Part shown: positions 55,589-64,000 of the stretch, piece by piece
Layout of the letters: every line of letters begins with the position of its first letter
How positions within the stretch are numbered: the first letter of the stretch is position 1
Assembly: GCF_036884655.1 (NCBI RefSeq)
Contig: NC_088347.1
Coordinates: 10,284,001-10,348,000, forward strand
Reading direction: 5' to 3'
DNA length: 64,000 nt
From: Musa acuminata AAA Group
Lineage: Eukaryota > Streptophyta > Magnoliopsida > Zingiberales > Musaceae
Translations under genes and position numbers: made by a program
Notes under the pieces: generated by a model
What the model saw: only the letters and a program-made list of their open reading frames with translations
Told to the model about the DNA's origin: nothing
Databases searched by the model: none

Positions 55589-56697
55589 TTTTTTTTATTT
55601 TGATAAGTAAAAGTAAATTGATTATGTGTAAAGTTTCTACAAATAGCTTTATCTATACAAGTCATAGACAAAGCCAATTAACTCATAGAGTGCGAATGTG
55701 ATAGTTATGACTACACATGCTGTAGACTATAACTCATAATTATAGTCAACATAGAAAATGTTTATCCAGATATATCAAAACTACCTGTGGGTACATAATT
55801 TGGCATCATTCCCAAGATCTTTAGCTAATAGCAAAATTAAATTTGATAAAAATATCTTTTTCTCTTTGGGAAAGTGCTCCTATTTGAGATCTTGCTCCAT
55901 ATAGGATCTTGAGTTTCTAATAATTTCTTTAAAGAGCTGAGCATTGTTTGTGCGTTGACATTCAAAGATTCTGTTACATCTCTCCTTCCACATCCACCAA
56001 ATAGCGCATCTGAAAGTTACATTTGCCAATTGTGTGAGAGGCCCCTTTCTTGAGAAACATTGCATGAGGTCGCCTAGTTCTTGGTGCAAGTTTGGTTGCG
56101 GCAGTCTATTGAGTTCAAATCGCTGGAGAATCTCCTTCCATATCCATTTTGTATAATCATAAGCAAAATAGAGGTGGTCAATAGTTTCTTCTTGTTGCAT
56201 ACAAAGGGAGCATCGGTTAACATGATAGATATCTCTTTATTTCATATTTGTCTATTGTAGGTAGTTTATTGAGAAGGGTCTGCCATGTACATAAGGAATG
56301 TCTTTGTGATCCCGGTCGATCCCATGTCCAACTGCTTGGGATCCACTTGTTATTTCTTTGCCTAATTTTATTCCATACGGATGTGGCACTAAATTTACCA
56401 TTGTCTTGAGGCCAAATAAGTATATCTGAAGAGTTGTTCCTGATTGGAATAGCTATAATAGTCGGCCAAAGTGATAACATTTCGGGAGAAATAGGATTAG
56501 GGAGGCACCAGGTACCATTATAAATGAACTCGGAAACCTTTCAATCTTTGGGAGCCCCAAGATCTTTTCGTATTCTATCGCCATATAATTGAAAAATACT
56601 CTTCCCATTCACCCAAAGATCATACCACATATTAGTACTAGTTCCAGAAGAGATTGCATAATAAATGTGTTTGATTAGCTAATTCCTTGCCTTTAAA
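55589..56697 (-). pseudogene. L1-11: minus-strand L1 3' end in L1-10
   Basis: T's at 55589-55597 are the poly(A) end. The 3' UTR is the long type (extra 60 bp around 55730-55790). ORF2 C-terminal frames are 56200-55880 (zinc tail) and 56480-56217 (W-rich part), separated by a one-base change at the K-Y-E-I-K-R-Y frameshift. The 5' truncation is at 56697. Confidence 0.83.
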
Positions 56698-56848
56698 ACT
56701 ATCGCATGTGTAGTCTACAGCATGTGTAGTCATAACTATCGCATTCGCACTCTATGAGTTACTTGGCTTTGTCTATGGCTTGTATAGATAAAGCTATTTG
56801 TAGAAACTTTACACATAATCAATTTACTTTTACTTTCTAAAAACAAGG

Positions 56849-58768
56849 ATGTTTGATTAATCAATTCATTCATCTTAAGGTAGAGGATAAAAAAAATGAC
56901 TGTCAATTTAATTTCACTAGTATATATGTTTCAAACAGTATGCAAGAAAGAAATATTCTATGGGCTGATCTAATTAACATTACAAATAGCTATCTTAATG
57001 TACCTTGGATTATTCTTGGTGACTTTAATATTGTTCAGTATATAAATAAAAAAGTGGGGGTTAGACAACTTTCAGAAAGTTAGCTTCAAAGTTTTAATGA
57101 TTACATAGATACTACTGCATTGATAGATTTGAAATATGTGGTCAATTAGCTCTCTTGAAGCAATCATGGTGTTGCTAACAGAAAACTCATGGCTCAACTC
57201 GACAGTTGTCTGATTAATCAAGAATGGTTAATAGTTTATCCTGATTTACTTCTTGAGTATGATGCTCTATTGATTTCTGATAATTCTTTAATGTATATAC
57301 AAGTAGACAAAGCAACACCAAGAGGCAAGAAACCTTTTAGATTCATTAACTTGTGGAGTACTCATCCTCAGTTCTTTGATGTTCTCAGATCAGCTTGGAA
57401 TGTTAATGTGCATGGTTGTCCCCCTTACATCTTATGTCAAAAGCTGCTTGTAAAGCAGCACTTAATGAGTGGAATACAAAAAACACCTTTGGCAATATTA
57501 CTACACTGAGTTCAATTTTGCAGAACGAAACTAATGACAGTGCAACATGAGCTACAACTTCAGCCCCATTATGAGAATCTGATCTACAAAGAGACAAAAG
57601 CAAGAAATAACTTCATGCAAGCCTTAAAGCAGGAGAAAAGTTTTACAAAGCAGAAGTCTCGATAGCATTGGCTTACTCTAGGGGATTCCAATACTAAGTT
57701 TTTTTATGCCGCCATTGCTACTCGAAGGGCCTTTAAAAAGTGCAAAGATAAATATAGTAATCTTATTGAGAATTTAGATGAGGTTAAAGTACACAATGAG
57801 TAATTTTTTTATTCTTTACTCAATCAAGTGGCGCAACCTAATAATATTCATGTTGAGCCAACTAGAAAGCTTGATTCTAGTACCATTTCAATCCTTAATG
57901 CCCTAATTATAAATGAAGAATTTAGTCACTAAAGCACAAAAGCCCTGGTCCGAATGGATTTCTAACTAAATTTTACTAAATTACATGTTCTATTATTGGT
58001 AATGATGTGATTAAAACTTGCCAACATTTTTTTTCTTCATGTCATATTCTTAGAGAGATAAATTACACTTTTATTTTTTTAATTCTCAAGAATGCAGGGC
58101 TGATACACTAGAGCACTATCGACCAATTTCATTATGTAACTTTATTTATAAGATCATCTCCAAGGTACTAGCAGATAGAATGTAAAAGGTAATTCAAAAT
58201 ATCATTAGTCCTAATCAGGCTGCTTTTATTAAAGGGAGAAAGTATACATTATAATATTCTTCTTGCTAATGACTTGGTCATCTGTACTCGAAAATAAGAG
58301 GGATGAAAATATGCTTTAAAGCTAATTTACGAAAAGCCTTTGATTCATTTAATAGGATCTTTATCTACAAGATGCTCCTTAGTATAAACTTCCTTCTACA
58401 ATGGGTTAAATGGATTCAATGTTGCTTAGAAACTCTAAAAAATTTTATACTCTTCAATGGCTCACCTATTGGTTTTTTTGGGAGCACGAATGACATCTGA
58501 CAAAGAAATCCACTTTCTCCATATCTCTTTACATTTATAATGGAAGGACTCAGTTGTATGTTGGAACAGGTAATCTTTGATGGCTACATTAAGGTACCCC
58601 ATGCTGGTTCTATTCATATATCCCATATAACATTTGTAGATTATCTTCTTATCATTCTTCAGAATGATTCAACTTCAGTAAGGAACCTAGCTACTATTTT
58701 GAACGACTTTAGTCTAGTTTCTGGCCTTCAACTAAATCATGCGAAAAGTAAAGTCTATATGGGTCCTT
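56849..58768 (+). pseudogene. L1-12: old L1 ORF2 (endonuclease end, linker, RT)
   Basis: Plus-strand ORF2 from mid-endonuclease (V-P-W-I-I-L-G-D-F-N near 56999-57025), through the linker (57350-57800), to RT. RT landmarks survive only in pieces: P-N-Q-A-A-F-I-K-G-R near 58210-58240, F-K-A-N-L-R-K-A-F-D near 58315, N-P-L-S-P-Y-L-F (G-D changed) near 58509, and the catalytic box as F-V-D-Y near 58636. Many stops and shifts make this the most decayed L1 in the window. It ends in a purine-rich stretch. Confidence 0.82.
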
Positions 58769-58815
58769 GATTTGACGATGAAAAGAGAAAGAAAGAAGAA
58801 GAGGAAAAAAAAGGG
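58769..58815 (+). other. Purine-rich filler between two L1 fragments
   Basis: TTTGACGATG followed by almost pure A/G (AAAAGAGAAAGAAAGAAGAA and so on, then GGGGG). It has no match to L1 and lies exactly at the join of L1-12 and L1-13. Confidence 0.6.
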
Positions 58816-59343
58816 GGATCGACCGGGATCACAAAGACATTCCTTATGTACATGGCAGGCCCTTCTCAATAAACTACATATAATAGATAATATGAAAAGA
58901 AGAGGTATCTATCATGTTAACCGATGCTCCCTTTGTATGCAACAAGAAAAAACTGTTGACCACCTCTATTTTGCTTTTGATTATAAGAAATGGATATGGA
59001 AGGAGATTCTCCAGCGATTTGAACTCAATAGACTGCCGCAACCAAACTTGCACCAAGAACTAGGCCACCTCATGCAATGTTTCTCAAGAAAAGGGCCTCT
59101 CACACAACTGGCAAAGGTTACTTTCAGATGCGCTATTTGGTGGATGTGGAAGGAGAGATGTAACAGAATCTTTGAATGTCAACACACAAACAATGCTCAG
59201 CTCTTGAAAGAGAATATTAGAGACTCAAGATCCTGTATGGAGCATAATCTCAAAACCAAGCACTTTAACCGAAGAGAAAAAGATATTTTATCAAATTTAA
59301 TTTTGCTATTAGCTAAAAATCTTGGGAATGATAATGTACCCAA
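58816..59343 (+). pseudogene. L1-13: ORF2 zinc tail fragment
   Basis: Open from the filler (58739) to 59383. Contains D-R-P-G-S-Q-R-H-S-L-C-T-W, R-C-S-L-C, H-L-Y-F-A and W-M-W-K-E-R-C-N. The last part reads I-L-S-N-L-I-L-L-L-A-K because of a one-base deletion also present in L1-10. The 3' UTR breaks off after AATGTACCC and joins the 5' UTR of L1-14. Confidence 0.83.
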
Positions 59344-59641
59344 AAGATATTTTAACACTATAGCAACGACGGTACTGTTGTGACGACGACACTGTAAAGG
59401 CGACGAGATCTCCCTAGGACGATATGACTCCTGCAGCGTTGGCTTTCGGGCGACGGTACTATAGCAACGATCTGATCTCCCTTAGTGGTGATCGGATCTC
59501 CTGTAGCGTCGGCTTCTCCCTAAGGGCGACGAGGCGACCAGATCTCCCTTGGGCGACGGTACTGTAGTGGCGAATATACTGCGGCGATGGCTTTTCCCTA
59601 TGGAGACGATTCTGTAGCGGCGACCAAAAGAGGGATCAAAC
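59344..59641 (+). other. L1-14 5' UTR
   Basis: GC-rich, with CGACGGTACTATAGCAACG-type boxes. It ends AAAAGAGGGATCAAAC just before ATG. Homologous to 37445-37760 (inverted) and 31923-32241. Confidence 0.78.
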
Positions 59642-60325
59642 ATGGCAGCGACGACCCCTAGGGCTGGCAACAGCGGCGTGAGGGTTGATACGATGCATCG
59701 AAGTAGGTCGCGCTCTAGATCGCGGCAGCCAGCCCTCATTTCCAGTGACCCTCGGCCTTGGACTAGCCTCTTCAAAGCTCCGGTTGGAAGTCCGGATCTA
59801 AGCTTCGAATTCTTTACTCCAGAAGTTCAAGCTAATAAGAAGATTATTGAGACATGGACTATGGCGATTATTGGCTATGTGGTAGGTCTCAAAACATCTT
59901 ATTTCCCACTATCCTCATTTATCAAAACTCGATGGGGAATATCATCATTTGATCTTCATATGCTGGAGATCGGATTCTTTGTTTGCAAGCTATACTCTGA
60001 AGAAGATTTACAATGGGTCCTCGAAGGATTCTGGACTATTCGTGGCCATCCAATGATTCTACGATGCTGGTCTCCTGATGTCCGTTTGGAGTTAAATGGA
60101 GCTTGTCAGCAAACTCCAAAACCGATAAAAAAGGTCTATCGACCACGTCAAGCGCCTCAGCAACAAAGCGAGTCTTCTCTAATGGCAGTAGCACCGATGG
60201 TGGCGAAATTTAATAGAGCATTCTGACTCACAAGGACAACACCTCGAATAGAAGGACAAATCCAAAACTATACCTCTTCCTATAATGTCTGAGCCTTCCG
60301 CAACAGAAGTTTCCTATAGTACTAG
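59642..60325 (+). pseudogene. L1-14 ORF1 with the same central deletion as L1-10
   Basis: ATG 59642 (M-A-A-T-T-P-R-A-G-N). An Arg/Ser run lies at residues 18-28, followed by the DUF4283-like region to R-C-W-S-P-D-V-R-L-E-L-N, then G-A-C-Q-Q (deletion of the central region and knuckle start). A shift at M-V-A-K-F-N-R-A-F ends the frame at 60226; homologous sequence continues to 60325, where Copia-2 begins. Residues between T-M and H-R-S-R are also shorter than in L1-6. Confidence 0.84.
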
Positions 60326-61815
60326 TGCTAGTCATAGGTGGCCAGCTAGCCAATCACGTGAGTGATGGCACGTGTGATTTGATACAGAATCTTTTTGCTT
60401 ATTATATTTTGGCGTATATCACTTTATAACTATTGCATAAATAAATATATATAGTGTGATGTCCTTGGATTTGTGCAATGGGAATCGGATCGTGATGAGA
60501 TCACGATAATGAGATCGATTCACCTTTAAACACATATCCTAAATAATCCAGGTCATAGGTTACTCGAGAGGGACATCGTGATAACCGGATAGACTGGTGT
60601 GCTGTATACCCGTCCATATGATGGATGCAGCTGGTCTCATAGCTGCTCGTGTAGGGACACTAGGGATACAGTACAGGTGCTCATTGGAGAATGAGTTCAC
60701 TGATTGATCCGCTTACGGAATGCTGGACGGTTGATGATGCCTTATTGTTAGAAAGCGATTCCGTAGTCCTAGTGGTGTATCTGGTCCTTAGACTTGAGAC
60801 ACCAAGGATGTCCTGTATGAGTGCTCCACTCTTTGATACCAGACTTATAGGTTTGGCTGTCCCAGATCTAGTACAGCTGGTCATTGAGAGTGGTAGTCGA
60901 CCTTACGAGGGCTATTGAGTGTCGACAGAGGATCATCCACTCTCGGCGTCATGAGAGGAATATCCCATGTGTTCTTGCTCAGACAAATCCCAGGCTAGGG
61001 TCATTCGGGTTGAGAGAGAAAGAGTTCTCCGAGAGAATCCGATTAGATCGAGACTTGAGTAGAAACCATATGGGTCTGACAGCACCATGCTCGATATACA
61101 GTCTCTGGGATATTAGATGGATGAGGGACTATAGGTATATGGTAATTGAGGATAGACAGGTCCAATGGATTGGATTCCCCTGTATCGTCTGGGGACTACG
61201 GCGTAGTGGCCTAGTACGTCCGTAGTCGATGAGTCGAGTGAATTATTACAGAGATAATAATTCACTGAGTTAGAAGGAGTTCTGACAGGTATGACTCACG
61301 GCCAGCTCGATATTGGGCCTAGAGGGTCACACACATATGGTAGGCATTGCGATGAGTAGAGGTTCGGATATGAGATATCCGACGGAGCCCTTGTCTTATT
61401 GGATGCAGATCCAATACCCACTAGGGAAGGACCCATTAGGGTTTGACACGGGATCTCTATAAATAGGAGGGATTCACAGCCTCATAGGCTAAAGTCTTTG
61501 CTTGCCTTTCCTATTCTCTCCCTCTCCACCTCAGAGTAGGCCTGGAGTTTTGAGGAGCGTCGTCGCAACCCTGCTGTGTGGATCACCGCAAGAGAGGAGG
61601 ACGCTTGACCTCCTTCACCCTCTCCTAAGGATATGTAAGGAAACAGGGATATACGATCTCCCTAGGTAACACAATCTCTATAAGTAGTTTTGTGTTTAGC
61701 GGATTTTTACGTACCAATCTTCGCACGACGACGAACATCTTTTTTGGAATCGGGGATTTTTGTTTTCTTGTTCTTCCGATGCGCATATGATGTCGCCCCC
61801 CATGATTTCCCAACA
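60326..61815 (+). repeat. Copia-2 5' LTR (about 1,490 bp)
   Basis: Starts TGCTAGTC where L1 homology stops and ends TTTCCCAACA directly before a primer site. It has a TATA box CTATAAATAG near 61457 and no long open frame that looks coding. Only one LTR is in view, so the left limit rests on the L1 junction. Confidence 0.7.
61457..61466 (+). promoter_or_regulatory. TATA box in Copia-2 LTR
   Basis: CTATAAATAG about 350 bp before the LTR end, with pyrimidine-rich sequence after it. Likely core promoter. Confidence 0.55.
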
Positions 61816-61816
61816 G

Positions 61817-61829
61817 TGGTATCAGAGCC
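61817..61829 (+). promoter_or_regulatory. Copia-2 primer-binding site
   Basis: TGGTATCAGAGCC just after the LTR, complementary to initiator-methionine tRNA. Confidence 0.88.
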
Positions 61830-63483
61830 AGGTTGTTCGTGCGAATGATTGGTTTTGAACTACGCGTGTTATGTTTAGGAAGAATTTTGACGTCAAAATC
61901 GTTGACGCAAAAGCGAGAAAGGGCAGCAACTGTTGCTGCCCTCGATTTGACTGCGTGAAGCACAGCCGAAGGCGGGCAGCACAGGGGCTGCGTCTGGAGT
62001 AGCCGGCCGGCGGCCATCTTGCGGCAGCCCACGGGCGCGGGCGAAACACCCCCCCCCCCCACAGGGGCGGCCGCCTGCAGAGCACCCGCTCGCGGGGGAG
62101 CCCACCTATAGTGGTGCCGCCTGTAGTCGAGGGCAGTGCCCTCGCCCCGCCGCACAGGCCGCCGCTAGTAGGGTGGCGGTGGCGGCAGAGCAGCAAAGGA
62201 TAGTAGGGCATTAGGGTTTTTTGGGAAAAAAGATAGGTTTACCCCTTAGAATTTAAGAAATTCCTGTTTCTATCTTTTGTCCAAATTACGAAAATACCCT
62301 TATAAATTCAGATATTCCCTACATGTCCCTGATTTCAGAAAATATTAATTAATTAAAAGGTTTAGTTGATTATTATTTTTATTATTATCTAGTAGTCCTA
62401 CATGATGATGATTATTTATACATGTGATGTTTGATGTGTGGACGGATGATCATGGACCGTGTGATGTGTGTACTTATGATTATTATTATTGAGGTCTGCG
62501 AACCTCCATTATATTTCTCGTTTATTGTCGGGCCTGCGTGCCTATGATTAAGTTGTAATCACATGAGGAGGTGCAGCGGGAGCGTGGATGCGATAGTGGG
62601 ACCCACGAGGCGGACGATCGTGATGCATGGAGATGCATCAAGATGTCGACGGAACCGACGAGGACGAGATGGACGATCACAGGGCATGGAGATGCACCGT
62701 TGCACACATAGATCTTGATGTGAGTGATTAGGCCTACTAGCTCGGGCCTAATCATATTAGGTTGTGGTCCATGATCATCTGGTATGATTGCTTATACACA
62801 TACTAGATATGAATATATATTTGCATGCGATGTAGATATATATTAAATATGTATATGTGTGATATGTCATATTAGGAGACCAAATCTTAGAAACATCACT
62901 CGATAATATTAAGTCGGTAAACGTGAGGCAATTAGATTGACCCACGTGTCCTTCCATCGTTATAAGTAGGAACCGATTCCCGGTGTAGGTTGAGTTGGTC
63001 GAGTCCCTCGAGACTCACCTATATCGCGATTCGCTATCTTGCTTACGACATAGAGATGTCACCGGTGACCTGAGGGCATGGTATACTTGGTCGAGTCCCT
63101 CGAGGGTATATAATCAAATTAGACTCATCTTGTAACGAAGGTGTTGACTTAACCGAGCATCATGGTTGGTCGAGTCCCTCGAGGCCATGGTGATTCAGAG
63201 GCCGAACAGGACGGGAATCACAAGGAGTTGTGATCGGCAAGAGTTGCCTACCTTTTAGGCTTAGTGTGATTGGTTGAGTCCCTCGAGGTTACACTAAGAC
63301 ACTGATTGGATCCTGATCCCCACTATAAGTCTGCCGGAGACTTCCGTTTCACGTGCTGAGGGTGTCGCGTGACTCGTTAGTAAAATAGTGGGAGCATATT
63401 AAGATAGAAGTTCATATCTTGATAGTTTATTTCTTGCAAAATCTGCATGTTATTCATTTCTGCTACATCTTTATTTTTAGAAA
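61830..63483 (+). other. Copia-2 long leader
   Basis: 1.65 kb without a convincing gene. 61915-62180 is strongly GC-rich (CGGCCGGCGG, a C-run near 62048-62060), flanked by AT-rich sequence. 62999-63286 has four copies of a small hairpin. Minus-strand open frames at 61625-62211 follow the GC bias and show no family features. Confidence 0.7.
62999..63286 (+). repeat. Four TCGAGTCCCTCGA hairpins in the Copia-2 leader
   Basis: TCGAGTCCCTCGA at 62999, 63091 and 63170, and the variant TTGAGTCCCTCGA at 63274, each preceded by TTGG. The 5-bp arms TCGAG/CTCGA flank a 3-nt loop. Spacing is 79-104 bp. Confidence 0.75.
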
Positions 63484-64000
63484 ATGTCGCTTTCAAATCC
63501 CTTACGTGGCATACTTAATGTCAACCGCCTCACTGGTCCAAATTATACGGATTGGCTCCGTAACTTGAGAATTGTTCTCACAGCAGAGAAAATCGTGTAC
63601 GTCCTTGATATAGTGATGCCTATGCCCGAAGAAGGGGCAAGCGAGGATGAGATCGCTCGCTACGTGAAGTACATTGATGACTCCACTCTTGCTCAGTGCT
63701 ATATGTTGGGCTCTATGACTCCAGAGTTACAAAGACAACATGAAAAGATGGATGCCAGATCCATTCTCCTTCATGTCCGCAAATTGTTCGAGGAACAGGG
63801 AAGGACTCAACGATATGAGATATCCAAGAGCCTTTTCCGCGCTAGGATGACTGAGGGGACACCGGTTCAGAACCATGTCCTAAAGATGATTGAGTGGATA
63901 GAGAAACTCATAGGTCTAGGAATGGTCCTAGAGGATAACTTGTGTGTGGACATTGTGCTTCAGTCCCTACTAGATTCCTTTTCACAGTTCATAAGGAATT
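63484..64000 (+). CDS. gag: Copia-2 Gag (partial, runs off the window)
   Basis: ATG at 63484 opens a frame with no stop to 64000 (172 codons). Residues 1-50 contain L-T-G-P-N-Y-T-D-W-L-R-N-L-R-I-V-L, the typical start of copia Gag, and later L-F-E-E-Q-G-R-T-Q-R-Y-E-I and L-L-D-S-F, which fit the Gag/UBN2 fold. It would build the virus-like particle. No knuckle is visible yet. The start fits because upstream sequence is non-coding leader. Gag is intact as far as seen; its type differs from Copia-1 Gag. Confidence 0.85.
   Translation, partial: MSLSNPLRGILNVNRLTGPNYTDWLRNLRIVLTAEKIVYVLDIVMPMPEEGASEDEIARYVKYIDDSTLAQCYMLGSMTPELQRQHEKMDARSILLHVRKLFEEQGRTQRYEISKSLFRARMTEGTPVQNHVLKMIEWIEKLIGLGMVLEDNLCVDIVLQSLLDSFSQFIRN

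Larger units (their letters stand above)
48812..56848 (+). mobile_element. L1-10: deleted L1, split by CV-E and by L1-11
   Basis: L1 parts: ORF1 (48813-49678), ORF2 start codon region (to about 49735) fused to RT C-terminus (49736-49886 and 55237-55505), 3' UTR (55506-55588 and 56698-56848). CV-E lies between 49887 and 55236 with duplication CTTGC, and L1-11 lies in the 3' UTR. Confidence 0.82.
60326..64000 (+). mobile_element. Copia-2: 5' part of a Ty1/copia-like retrotransposon
   Basis: LTR, primer site, long leader and gag start, cut by the right window edge. The left boundary is set by the end of L1 homology at ACTAG (60321-60325), which should be the target duplication if the right end is found. 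The gag type supports copia; pol is outside the window. Confidence 0.78.

Noticed and set aside
60681..61225. Open frames in the Copia-2 LTR
   Set aside because: Short, on both strands, no family features, and inside a region bounded by an LTR end and primer site.
61625..62211. 176- and 129-codon minus-strand frames in the Copia-2 leader
   Set aside because: Composition follows the GC-rich block; no domain, and antisense to a retrotransposon leader.

Overview
This window is plant nuclear DNA made almost entirely of nested, mostly broken retrotransposons. I found no convincing host gene, tRNA, rRNA or CRISPR array. Plant origin follows from the element types: Ty1/copia elements and Ty3/gypsy chromoviruses primed by initiator-methionine tRNA (TGGTATCAGAGC sites), and a plant L1-type LINE whose ORF1 carries a DUF4283-like domain and a CCHC knuckle. 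The content suits the repeat-rich, possibly pericentromeric part of a large genome, perhaps a monocot; the species is not determinable here.

Layout. 1-1831: two L1 fragments joined through a scrambled inverted junction. 1832-5888: an old Ty3/gypsy element (Gypsy-1, plus strand). 5990-8476: two minus-strand L1 pieces, one inserted in the other. 8477-29234: a four-level nest. Chromovirus copy CV-A was hit by a 5'-truncated L1 (13-bp target duplication), that L1 by chromovirus CV-B (duplication GTCGC), and CV-B by Copia-1 (10,073 bp, minus strand, duplication AATTC), the youngest-looking and best preserved element. 29235-40390: CV-C (minus), split by a 6.6-kb composite L1 (duplication TCAATGAAGGTCC). 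40391-47394: an internally deleted L1 split by CV-D (duplication CATGT). 47395-60325: a patchwork of at least seven L1 pieces in both orientations, one split by CV-E (minus, duplication CTTGC). 60326-64000: the 5' part of a second copia element (Copia-2): LTR, primer site, a 1.67-kb leader and the start of gag, cut by the window edge.

The most notable result concerns the five chromovirus copies. All share the same lesions in reverse transcriptase: a frameshift before the core block and a deletion of about 70 codons that removes the catalytic Y/F-x-D-D box. They also share loss of most of the integrase catalytic core, yet they keep gag, protease, much of RNase H and a C-terminal chromodomain. 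Three copies have both LTRs and intact 5-bp target duplications, so a lineage already lacking RT and integrase activity appears to have spread, presumably with enzymes supplied in trans. Variant markers are distributed reticulately among the copies, which suggests recombination. This is a family-level novelty rather than a new molecular system.

All boundaries, hand counts and family assignments come from reading the sequence; no database search was made.
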